From positions 1 to 64,000 of the forward strand of contig NZ_JAODTZ010000023.1 of NCBI RefSeq assembly GCF_025399795.1: a stretch of 64,000 nucleotides of DNA, given 5' to 3'. The position numbers and the translations under genes are program-made. Origin of the DNA: Streptomyces rhizosphaerihabitans. Its GTDB lineage: Bacteria; Actinomycetota; Actinomycetes; Streptomycetales; Streptomycetaceae. This document shows, one piece after another, positions 36,687 to 44,243 of the stretch. Position 1 is the first letter of the stretch. Each line of letters opens with the position of its first letter. Below the pieces are notes generated by a model. The model searched no databases. It was not told the origin of the DNA and was given only the letters and a program-made list of their open reading frames with translations.

Positions 36687-37517
36687 ATGTCCCGCAAGCC
36701 GCCTACGGGCGACGACGACGAGCTGTTGGCCAGGCTCGGGTCGCTGACCGCCCAGGCGCGTGAACGCGCGGAGTTCCAGCGCTCGCAGGTCGAACTGGCC
36801 ATCGCGCTGCAACGCGGCATGCTTCCCCGGGACATGCCGTCGGCCCCAGGATTCGATGTGGCCGTCCAGTACGCGCCCGCCTGCTACGGCCTCAACGTGG
36901 GCGGGGACTGGTACGACGCCTTCAAGCTGCCCGACGATTGCATCGGCCTGTCCATAGGGGACGTGCAGGGTCACAACATCGAGGCCGCCGCGTTCATGGG
37001 GCAGGTAAGGGTCGGCCTGCGGGCGCTGGCCTCCGTCACGAGCGACCCGGGCGAGCTCCTCGCCCGGACCAACGACCTCATCCTGTCCATCGGCACCGAC
37101 CTCTTCGCGACCTGCACGTTCATGCGGCTCGACCCGGCCACCGGCGTGATGGAGAGCGCGCGGGCCGGGCACATACCCTGCGTCTGGGCGACGGCGGACG
37201 GGAAGTCCGGCATCACCGAGGACGAAGGCGGACCGCCGCTCGGCATCGAGGCGGGGATGCAGTACCCGGTGACCCGGCACCGGCTCACCACCGGCGGAGT
37301 CTTCGTCCTGCTGACCGACGGGGTGGTCGAGGGCCCTTCGATGACCGTCGACGAGGGGCTCGACCAGGTCGTACGGCTCGCCGGAATCGCCGCCGTCGCG
37401 GGCCTGTCGGCCGGTTCGCTGGCCGCCGCGGTGATCAGGGGCGCCGAGCGCGTGGGACACGAGGACGACGCGGCCGTACTCGTGGTCGGCCACGGCGCGC
37501 CCACCGTCCGGCCATAG
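36687..37517 (+). CDS. SpoIIE-type PP2C serine phosphatase
   Basis: A 276-residue single-domain PP2C phosphatase of the RsbU/SpoIIE class. The N-terminal helix AQARERAEFQRSQVELAIALQRGMLP is followed by NVGGDWYDAF, LSIGDVQGHNIEAAAFMGQVR, RAGHIPCVWA, FVLLTDGVVE and DDAAVLVV, giving the metal-binding Asp residues (GGDWYD, GDV, TDG, EDD). The usual GDVxGHG reads GDVQGHN here. It dephosphorylates anti-anti-sigma factors by family; no such gene is adjacent. ATG 36687 is preferred over GTG 36663, because only the former has a G-rich ribosome binding site. AT-rich sequence at 36640-36665 is the likely promoter. Confidence 0.88.
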   Translation: MSRKPPTGDDDELLARLGSLTAQARERAEFQRSQVELAIALQRGMLPRDMPSAPGFDVAVQYAPACYGLNVGGDWYDAFKLPDDCIGLSIGDVQGHNIEAAAFMGQVRVGLRALASVTSDPGELLARTNDLILSIGTDLFATCTFMRLDPATGVMESARAGHIPCVWATADGKSGITEDEGGPPLGIEAGMQYPVTRHRLTTGGVFVLLTDGVVEGPSMTVDEGLDQVVRLAGIAAVAGLSAGSLAAAVIRGAERVGHEDDAAVLVVGHGAPTVRP

Positions 37518-37518
37518 G

Positions 37519-37672
37519 GCCACGAATGTCCGGCCTTGGGGGAGGCCACGACCGCCCGGCTCTTGACGAGGCCACGAGTGTCCGGCCCTCGGGGGAGGCC
37601 ACTACCGCCCGGCCCTCGGGGCGCCACGACCGTTCGACCTCGGGGCGCCACCACCGTTCGGTCCCGGGGGCT
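37519..37672. repeat. degenerate ~30-45-base repeats after the PP2C gene
   Basis: The unit GAGGCCACGACCGCCCGGC followed by CCTCGGGG recurs about five times with substitutions and indels (GGCCACGAATGTCCGGCC, GGCCACGACCGCCCGGC, GGCCACGAGTGTCCGGCC, GGCCACTACCGCCCGGCC, CGCCACGACCGTTCG). No gene is supported here. Confidence 0.7.
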
Positions 37673-37726
37673 GCCCATCCGGCCCCAGGACCGGATGCCG
37701 CTCGCCTCGCCGACAGGGCCCCGGCG

Positions 37727-38737
37727 GTGTCTGATGGCTCTGTGGTGGCTACACACGAGCTGCGCCGACCGGCCGTCGTCGCTCTTCAGACGCTGGTGAT
37801 CGCCGCCTGCTACTACGGAGCAGGGCGGCTGGGACTCCTGCGGCGGCTCTCCGTCGAGGGAGCGGTGTTCACACCCATCTGGCCACCCACCGGAGTCGCC
37901 GTCGCCGCCCTGCTGCTCCTGGGGATCAGATCGTGGCTCGGTATCGCGATCGGGGCCCTCCTGGTCGTCCTGTCCCTCTCCTCGTTCTCCTCGTTCCAGC
38001 CCTCCGCGATAGGCATCGTCGCGGGCAACACCATCGCCCCGATCTGCGCCTACCTCCTGCTGCGCGGAGTGCGCTTCCGCACCGATCTCAGCCGTTTGCG
38101 TGATGGCCTCGCCCTGGTGTTCCTGGCGGCCCTGGGCAGCATGATGATCAGTGCGACGGTGGATGTCGGCCTGCTTGTGCTCACCGGCAAACTCGCCCTG
38201 GAGGGCTTCTGGGCGGTCTGGCTGGCGTGGTGGGTGGGTGACGCGATGGGCGTCCTGATCGTCACCCCGGTGCTCCTGATGCTGTACGCCGTCCGCCCGC
38301 CGCTGCGCCTGACACGGTGGAAGGAGGCCGCCCTGCTGCTGGCCGCGGTCTGCTTCATGGTGCCGCTCGCCACGCGCAGTTCCATCAGTCTGCTGTTCCT
38401 CGTCTATCCGCTGCTGATCTGGGCGGCGCTGCGTTTCGAGCTCCCGGGCAGTCTGGTGTGCGCCCTCTTCGCCTCCGTCATGGCCACCGTCGCGGCCACG
38501 GAAGAGGTCGGCCCGTTCTACCAGTTGAGCCATACCGCGATCATGGTCAAGCTGCAGGCCTTCAACGGAACCATGGCCCTGACAGCGCTCCTCCTGTCCG
38601 CCGTGATCACCGAACAGCGCAACACCCGACGTTCCGTGGAACTGGCCTGCCAGGAGCTGGTGCAGGTGCTGGAACACCTGACCGCCGGGAATCCCACGCC
38701 CAGACCGCCTCCCCCGGACGAGGACGGCCGGCACTGA
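37727..38737 (+). CDS. MASE1 domain integral membrane protein
   Basis: A 336-residue membrane protein with eight or so helices matching the MASE1 sensor domain: LQTLVIAACYYGAGRLGLL, FTPIWPPTGVAVAALLLLG, IGIVAGNTIAPICAYLLLRG, FWAVWLAWWVGDAMGVLIVTPVLL and LLFLVYPLLIWAALRFEL. MASE1 usually precedes a GGDEF, EAL or kinase domain. Here only a short coiled tail (RSVELACQELVQVLEHL) follows, so the output must come from a partner. The start GTG 37727 is uncertain, as further GTGs lie at 37742 and 37745. It follows a PP2C phosphatase that could be that partner (inference). Confidence 0.82.
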   Translation: MSDGSVVATHELRRPAVVALQTLVIAACYYGAGRLGLLRRLSVEGAVFTPIWPPTGVAVAALLLLGIRSWLGIAIGALLVVLSLSSFSSFQPSAIGIVAGNTIAPICAYLLLRGVRFRTDLSRLRDGLALVFLAALGSMMISATVDVGLLVLTGKLALEGFWAVWLAWWVGDAMGVLIVTPVLLMLYAVRPPLRLTRWKEAALLLAAVCFMVPLATRSSISLLFLVYPLLIWAALRFELPGSLVCALFASVMATVAATEEVGPFYQLSHTAIMVKLQAFNGTMALTALLLSAVITEQRNTRRSVELACQELVQVLEHLTAGNPTPRPPPPDEDGRH

Positions 38738-38764
38738 CGGCGGGGGAGGGGCGAGGCGAGGATC

Positions 38765-38905
38765 TCAGTCGTCCCGGGCCGCCCGCTTCTTTGCCGCTGC
38801 TGCCGCTGCTGCTGCCGCTGCTGCTGCCGCCGCTGCTGCCGCCGTCTCCTGCAGGTGCCCGGCCGCTCTCCCGTAGGGCTGCGGCCCGGCGTTGCCTTCG
38901 GCCAT
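38765..38905 (-). CDS. possible 46-residue polyalanine protein
   Basis: A minus-strand frame from ATG 38905: MAEGNAGPQPYGRAAGHLQE, a run of 17 or more Ala, then KKRAARDD. The Ala run is encoded by a GCN microsatellite (38793-38850). A polar head and charged tail around the run make a real small protein possible, but no convincing ribosome binding site is seen and the frame may just reflect the repeat. Confidence 0.3.
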   Translation of the reverse strand: MAEGNAGPQPYGRAAGHLQETAAAAAAAAAAAAAAAAAKKRAARDD

Positions 38906-39007
38906 CGCCGCTTTGAGCCGTCGCGACGGCTGCCGTGCCGCCGCGGAGCCCGGTGGGGAAAGATGAGACCACCAAGCGAAGAACCACCGATGTGGAGGTG
39001 CGGGCAC

Positions 39008-40648
39008 ATGCAGCACGAGCGAGCGGGCCGTACGGCCGGCCCCGAGGACCTCGTCGACGTAGCCCGGTTGGTCACCGCGTACTACGCGCTCCACCCCGAC
39101 CCGGCCGAACCCGGCCAGCGCGTCTCCTTCGGTACGTCCGGACACCGCGGTTCGTCACTGGCGACCGCCTTCAACGAGGACCACATCGCCGCGACGAGCC
39201 AGGCCATCTGCGAGTACCGCGACGGCCAGGGCATCGACGGCCCGCTCTTCCTGGGGGCCGACAGCCACGCGCTCTCGGAGCCCGCGAAGGTCACAGCCCT
39301 GGAGGTGTTCGCGGCCAACGACGTGACGGTGCTCCTCGACAGCGCGGACGGCTACACGCCCACTCCGGCGGTCTCGCACGCCATCCTCACCCACAACCGC
39401 GGACGGTCCTCGGGCCTCGCGGACGGCGTGGTGGTCACCCCCTCCCACAATCCGCCGGCCGACGGCGGCTTCAAGTACAACCCCCCGAACGGTGGCCCGG
39501 CGGGCTCCGAGGCGACCTCCTGGATCCAGGACCGGGCCAACGAACTCATCAGGGACGGCCTCAAGGACGTACGGCGCGTCCCCTACGCCAGGGCGCTCGC
39601 CGCCCCCGGCACCCGCCGCTACGACTTCCTCGGCACCTATGTGGCAGATCTGCCACAGGTGCTGGATCTGGACGCGATCCGCGCTGCCGGCGTCCGCATC
39701 GGCGCCGACCCCCTCGGCGGGGCCTCGGTCGCCTACTGGGGGCGCATCGCCGAGCAGCACGCGCTCGACCTGACCGTGGTCAACCCGCTCACCGACCCCA
39801 CCTGGCGGTTCATGACGCTGGACTGGGACGGCAAGATCCGGATGGACTGCTCGTCGCCCTACGCGATGGCCTCACTCATCGAGCGGCGCGACCGTTTCCA
39901 GATCTCCACGGGCAACGACGCCGACGCCGACCGCCACGGGATCGTCACGCCGGACGGCGGACTCATGAACCCCAACCACTACCTCGCCGCCGCCATCGCC
40001 TACCTCTACTCCCACCGGGAGCGGTGGCCCGCGGACACCGGGATCGGCAAGACCCTGGTGTCGTCGGGAATGATCGACCGGGTCGCCGCCGACCTCGGCC
40101 GTCAGCTGGTCGAGGTGCCCGTCGGATTCAAGTGGTTCGTGGACGGACTGGTCGACGGCTCGATCGGATTCGGCGGGGAGGAGTCGGCGGGCGCGTCCTT
40201 CCTGCGCCGCGACGGCTCGGTCTGGACCACCGACAAGGACGGCATCATCCTGGCCCTCCTCGCCTCCGAGATCACGGGAGTCACCGGAAAGACGCCCTCC
40301 GAGCACTACGCCGGGCTCACCGAGCGCTTCGGCGAGCCCGCCTACGAGCGTATCGACGCCCCGGCGTCCCGCGACGAGAAGGCCCTCCTCGCCAAGCTCT
40401 CGCCCGCCCAGATCACCACGGACACCCTCGCCGGGGAAGCGGTCACCGCGGTCCTCACCGAGGCCCCGGGCAACGGAGCGCCGATCGGCGGGATCAAGGT
40501 GACCACCGAGAACGCCTGGTTCGCGGCCCGGCCGTCGGGTACCGAGGACGTCTACAAGATCTACGCGGAGTCGTTCCGCGGAACCGACCACCTCCGCCAG
40601 GTGCAGGACGAGGCGAAGGCGGTGGTCTCGGCGGCACTGTCCGGCTGA
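39008..40648 (+). CDS. pgm: phosphoglucomutase (alpha-D-glucose phosphate-specific)
   Basis: A 546-residue cytosolic enzyme interconverting glucose-1-phosphate and glucose-6-phosphate, linking glycogen/trehalose and cell-wall precursors to glycolysis. ATG 39008 follows GGAGGTGCGGGCAC. Motifs: FGTSGHRGSS near the start, the phospho-serine loop VVVTPSHNPPADGGFKYN (Ser ~146), the metal loop STGNDADADRHGIV, the sugar-binding GFGGEESAGASF, and the phosphate-binding RPSGTEDVYKIYAESF near the end. Length and all four motifs are intact and match the bacterial Pgm type. Confidence 0.97.
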   Translation: MQHERAGRTAGPEDLVDVARLVTAYYALHPDPAEPGQRVSFGTSGHRGSSLATAFNEDHIAATSQAICEYRDGQGIDGPLFLGADSHALSEPAKVTALEVFAANDVTVLLDSADGYTPTPAVSHAILTHNRGRSSGLADGVVVTPSHNPPADGGFKYNPPNGGPAGSEATSWIQDRANELIRDGLKDVRRVPYARALAAPGTRRYDFLGTYVADLPQVLDLDAIRAAGVRIGADPLGGASVAYWGRIAEQHALDLTVVNPLTDPTWRFMTLDWDGKIRMDCSSPYAMASLIERRDRFQISTGNDADADRHGIVTPDGGLMNPNHYLAAAIAYLYSHRERWPADTGIGKTLVSSGMIDRVAADLGRQLVEVPVGFKWFVDGLVDGSIGFGGEESAGASFLRRDGSVWTTDKDGIILALLASEITGVTGKTPSEHYAGLTERFGEPAYERIDAPASRDEKALLAKLSPAQITTDTLAGEAVTAVLTEAPGNGAPIGGIKVTTENAWFAARPSGTEDVYKIYAESFRGTDHLRQVQDEAKAVVSAALSG

Positions 40649-40672
40649 GACCACGCCACCGGCGCCGTGGTC
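40649..40672 (+). terminator. 7-bp hairpin directly after pgm
   Basis: GACCACG (40649-40655) pairs with CGTGGTC (40666-40672) around a 10-base loop, beginning at the base after the stop. Moderate support only. Confidence 0.45.
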
Positions 40673-40841
40673 CCCGTGACCCGGCGCCGGCACCCCTCGG
40701 GGGCGGGCGCGCGGTGTTCGGTGCCGAGGTGCGCGTTGTTCGGTGCGCGGCGCGGCGTTCGGCGTGTGCGGCCCGGTGTTCGCTGCATGCGGCACGTCTC
40801 ATGGATCTCGCCGCCGTGCGGCTGGGCGGCATGATGGCCGC

Positions 40842-41309
40842 ATGCGCATCCGTATCGACGCCGTCGACCTGCCCGGCCTCACGTGCCCGGCCCCCGAGGG
40901 CCGCACCGTCTCGGCGTACGACAACATCCACGTGGCTGTGCAACGCCGCGACCGCCCGGCCGAACTGCTCGATCCCCAGCCGGGCGACGGCGCGTCCGCG
41001 ACCTGGACCCTCGAATGCACCGCGGCACCCTCGCCGGCGGGTGTCGAGGTGAAGGGTCCCTATGTGCAGGACCGGCTGGGCCACCGGTTCATCTATCTGT
41101 CGTGGGGCACCGTCGACGAGGCGGGCGTCTTCAGCATGTTCCGCCGCGCCAAGCTCATGCTCGACGCCGTCCCCTCCGACGTACTCGCCGCGGCGGCGCG
41201 CGAGGGTCTCCTCGTCGGGCGTCTGGGTCTGACCGACGAGTGCGGCAACCCGCGGTGCGCCCGCGTCGTGCCGCCGGAGATCGAGTGGACCGCCGAACCC
41301 GCCGCGTAG
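40842..41309 (+). CDS. DUF5990 family protein
   Basis: A 155-residue protein from ATG 40842: MRIRIDAVDLPGLTCPAPEG, NIHVAVQRRDRPAELLDPQPGD, WTLECTAA, VKGPYVQDRLGHRFIYLSWG, FSMFRRAKLMLDAV, LLVGRLGLTDECGNPRCARV. This is the layout of the actinobacterial DUF5990 family, function unknown. Two of its Cys (CGNPRC) are near the end. Monocistronic by context. Confidence 0.87.
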   Translation: MRIRIDAVDLPGLTCPAPEGRTVSAYDNIHVAVQRRDRPAELLDPQPGDGASATWTLECTAAPSPAGVEVKGPYVQDRLGHRFIYLSWGTVDEAGVFSMFRRAKLMLDAVPSDVLAAAAREGLLVGRLGLTDECGNPRCARVVPPEIEWTAEPAA

Positions 41310-41382
41310 CCACCGCCCCACCGCTGAGGCGATGACGCGCTCGCCCGATGACGTGCTCGTCCCGACACATCGATGCCGTCAC

Positions 41383-41446
41383 AGTTAGAACCTATAACGA
41401 AAGCTCTTGACGTTCACGCCTGCTAGTTATAACTTCTAACGAAAGC
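41383..41446 (+). promoter_or_regulatory. promoter with two operator copies upstream of the MDR gene
   Basis: AGTTAGAACCTATAACGAAAGC (41383-41404) and AGTTATAACTTCTAACGAAAGC (41425-41446) are direct repeats 42 bp apart (four turns), each with an internal GTTA-N7-TAAC dyad. TTGACG (41407-41412) lies between them, and TATAAC or TAACTT overlaps the second copy as a -10. The 22-mers exceed what chance would give in this GC-rich region. No regulator gene is adjacent. Confidence 0.75.
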
Positions 41447-41485
41447 GATAGTTGATAACTCGCGCAGAGCGCAGTGGAGGTAGTC

Positions 41486-42517
41486 ATGAACGCCGAAGGG
41501 CTCGTCGAGGTCGTCCTGCCGGGCAAGGTGGAGCCGGAAGGGCTGGAGATCCGGCACGGCGCCGTCCCTGTCGCCGGCCCCGGCCAGGTCGTGATCCGGA
41601 TGGAGGCGACCGGCGTCTCCTTCGCCGAGCAGCAGATGCGCCGCGGGCGGTACTACGACCAGCCGCCGTTCCCCTTCGTCCCCGGCTACGACCTGGTCGG
41701 CACGATCCTCACCACGGGTCAGGGCGTCGACCCGGGGCTGGCGGGCACCCGGGTGGCCGCTCTCGTCAAGGTCGGCGGCTGGGCCACCCATGTGCGCGTG
41801 GAGGCGGCGGACACGGTGCCGGTGCCCGAGGGGGTCGGGGCGGCGGAGGCGGAGACCGTGGTCGTCAACGGCATCACCGCCTGGCAGATGCTGCACCGCA
41901 AGGCGCGGGTCCGGGCCGGACAGACCATCCTGGTGCACGGCGCCAACGGCGGCGTCGGATCGGTCCTGGTCCAGCTCGCGCACGCGGCGGGCGCAAAGGT
42001 GATCGGTACGGCCTCCGCACGCCATCACGACGCCCTGCGGGCACAGGGCGTCACCCCCGTCGACTATCGCACCGAGGACGTCCCGGCACGCGTGCGGGAA
42101 CTCGCCCCCGGCGGCGTCGACGCCGTCTTCGACCACGTCGGAGGCCGTAGCGCCGTCGACTCCTGGCACCTGCTCGCCCCCGGCGGCACGCTCGTCGCCT
42201 ACGGCAGCGCCTCCACCCAGGACGACACGGGCTCCAAGCAGGGGCCCGTACTCAAGCTCCTCGGCCGGGTGTGGATGTGGAACACCCTGCCGAACGGCCG
42301 TCACGCGTACTTCTTCAACGTCTGGGCGGGCCGGGCCCTGTCCAAGAACCGTTTCCGGGCCCGGCTGCGCGCCGACCTCACGCAGGTCTTCACCGCCCTC
42401 CAGCGCGGTGAGGTCACCGCCCGCATCGCCGCCCAGCTGCCGCTGACCCATGTCGCCGAGGCCCTGCGGCTGGCCGAGTCCGGCACGGTCGCCGGAAAGG
42501 TCGTCCTGAATCCGTAG
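41486..42517 (+). CDS. zinc-free MDR oxidoreductase (quinone reductase-like)
   Basis: A 343-residue medium-chain dehydrogenase/reductase. GroES-like half: VAGPGQVVIRMEATGVSFAEQQMRRGRYY, FPFVPGYDLVGTI. Rossmann half: TILVHGANGGVGSVLVQLAHAAGAKVIGTAS, VDAVFDHVGG, LVAYGS. The catalytic zinc ligands of alcohol dehydrogenases are absent, so a NADPH quinone/enone reductase is expected. ATG 41486 follows GGAGG. The ester-cyclase-like gene follows at 62 bases and is probably co-transcribed from the twin-operator promoter. Confidence 0.92.
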   Translation: MNAEGLVEVVLPGKVEPEGLEIRHGAVPVAGPGQVVIRMEATGVSFAEQQMRRGRYYDQPPFPFVPGYDLVGTILTTGQGVDPGLAGTRVAALVKVGGWATHVRVEAADTVPVPEGVGAAEAETVVVNGITAWQMLHRKARVRAGQTILVHGANGGVGSVLVQLAHAAGAKVIGTASARHHDALRAQGVTPVDYRTEDVPARVRELAPGGVDAVFDHVGGRSAVDSWHLLAPGGTLVAYGSASTQDDTGSKQGPVLKLLGRVWMWNTLPNGRHAYFFNVWAGRALSKNRFRARLRADLTQVFTALQRGEVTARIAAQLPLTHVAEALRLAESGTVAGKVVLNP

Positions 42518-42578
42518 GTCCATGGCGCAACCCCCTGACCGCAGCTCTTGCCTCTTCTCCGAAACGCGAGGACCTGCC

Positions 42579-43157
42579 ATGACCGACATCCACGTCACCG
42601 CCCCGCGCCGCCGGGCGCTCCTGCTCGTCCTCGCGGCGCCGGCCGCCCTCGGGCTCACCGCCACGACGGCCGCCGCGGACACCTCGACGACCGGCTCGTC
42701 CGCTCGGGCGGCCTCCGGCGCAGGCCGTCACGGGACCGCCCGGAAGCCGAAGGCGATGCTCGACGCGTGGCTGCGCCTCTGGAACGGTGACTACACCCAG
42801 GCCCCGGGCATCATCTCGGCCGACTTCCGTGTCCACGCCGCCCTCCTCGACGGCGGTGACGGCAGTGCCATCCGGGGCGTCGACGGCCTCGTGGCCTGGA
42901 TCGGACAAACCCGTGCCGCGTTCCCGGACCTGCGCTTCGCGATACAGGTCGCTCCCTTGGTGGACGGTCGGCACGCGTCCGTGCGGTGGACGGCCACCGG
43001 CACCTACGCCGGCGGCTTCCCCGGAGCCAAGGCCGCGCCCGGCACCGAGGTCGCCTTCACCGGCACCGACACCCTCCGCATCCGCGACGGCAGGTTCGTC
43101 GAGTACTGGGTCAATTCCGACACCCTGCAGCTCCTCACCCAGCTCAAAGTCATCTGA
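42579..43157 (+). CDS. exported SnoaL-like/ester cyclase family protein
   Basis: A 192-residue protein. The N-terminus TAPRRRALLLVLAAPAALGLTATTAAAD resembles a Tat signal (twin Arg before a moderately hydrophobic core). The mature domain is an alpha+beta barrel of the NTF2/SnoaL type: MLDAWLRLWNGDYTQAPGIISADFRVHA, GVDGLVAWIGQTRAAFPDLRF, VRWTATGTYAGGFPG, TDTLRIRDGRFVEYWVNSD. Export of a SnoaL-like protein is unusual but recurs in actinobacteria. It follows the MDR oxidoreductase and is likely in the same transcript. Substrate unknown. Confidence 0.85.
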   Translation: MTDIHVTAPRRRALLLVLAAPAALGLTATTAAADTSTTGSSARAASGAGRHGTARKPKAMLDAWLRLWNGDYTQAPGIISADFRVHAALLDGGDGSAIRGVDGLVAWIGQTRAAFPDLRFAIQVAPLVDGRHASVRWTATGTYAGGFPGAKAAPGTEVAFTGTDTLRIRDGRFVEYWVNSDTLQLLTQLKVI

Positions 43158-43336
43158 ACCACGCCTCCGTTCCGCTGTGCTCGTGAACGGGCCGCCACGG
43201 CTTGCCCGCGCGGGCCCGGCGGCCGCGTGTCAGTGTGGTTTCAGGGCCGCGTGGCCGCGAGATCATCAGGACTTCGGGCGCCAGGCCCTCAGACCGCCGA
43301 GCCGTCGGACCGACGAGGCAGAAAAGGAGACAGCGC

Positions 43337-43720
43337 GTGGAGGAGAGGGAATTCATCCAAGCGGTGTCGGAGCGCACGGGCCTGTCGCGACAGGAGTCGG
43401 CCGATCTGACACGGGCCACGCTGGAGACGCTTGCCCACCGGCTGAGCGGGAGCAAGGACCGGGCCTTGGCGCTGGAGCTGCCGGAAGGCCTGGCCGAAGC
43501 CGTTCAGCGAGGTGCCACCTCGGCCATCGAGGTCTTCGGCTACGACGAGACCGTACGGCGTGTCGCCGAACGCAACATGCTCAAGAAGGACGAGGCCGAC
43601 AGCGGCGTCCGCGCCGTGCTCGTGACGCTGCGCGAGGCGATCAGCGAGAAGGAGTTCGGCAACATGATGTCCCAGCTCGGAGCCGAGTTCTCCAACCCGG
43701 TCGAGGAATTCGTCGGCTGA
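43337..43720 (+). CDS. DUF2267 domain protein
   Basis: A 127-residue helical protein from GTG 43337 behind AAAAGGAGACAGC: EFIQAVSERTGLSRQESADLTRATLETLAHRLSG, LALELPEGLAEAV, VRRVAERNMLKKDEADSGVRAVLVTLREAIS, and a final FSNPVEEFVG. The pattern of alternating DUF2267 helices (vetralLRLLAERLSGGEA.dLaAQLP) is clear. Function unknown. Monocistronic. Confidence 0.88.
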   Translation: MEEREFIQAVSERTGLSRQESADLTRATLETLAHRLSGSKDRALALELPEGLAEAVQRGATSAIEVFGYDETVRRVAERNMLKKDEADSGVRAVLVTLREAISEKEFGNMMSQLGAEFSNPVEEFVG

Positions 43721-44243
43721 CTCGCCGGCACCTTCTCGCGGGGACGTGATCCAGCGCGTTCGGTACCCGCGTCCGGCCGAGGTCCCCGTTCGAGGCGGAC
43801 AGCCCCGCGGCACTGCACAGCGCGTTTCATCCCGCCGTCTCCTGGCAGCAAGGGTTCGCGTCGCGGGCAGGGCGGCCGGCGGCCCCCAACCCGGCAGTCC
43901 CGGCACAGTGTGTGCCGGGCTGTCGGCATGTCGGCCCTGGTCCGCGGACGTGCCCGGCCGTCCACGGGCACCCTGGACGAGCCGCCGCATGTCTCGGCCT
44001 GCTCGTGTCCTGGCCTCTCGTGCCGGGCCGCTTTCGTGCCGGGCCTCCCACGGTGGGCTGCCGTTCGCGGCGCGCACGCCCGTAACTCCCTTGCGCCGTG
44101 CGGTCACTGAGCGCGGGGCCGCCCTCGCTGTTTGTGGCCGGACACCGTTGCACCCCGTCGGCCTCGCGCCGCACCCCGGATATCCTTCAGCTTTCCTCCT
44201 CGTCTCCGACCTCGGGTGCCCCCACCTGGAAGGGATCGCACCT
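43721..44243. other. 523-base region without a gene
   Basis: Both strands show only Arg/Pro-rich shadow frames. It must include the promoter of the AfsR-type gene; AAGGGA at 44230-44235 is its ribosome binding site. Confidence 0.5.
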
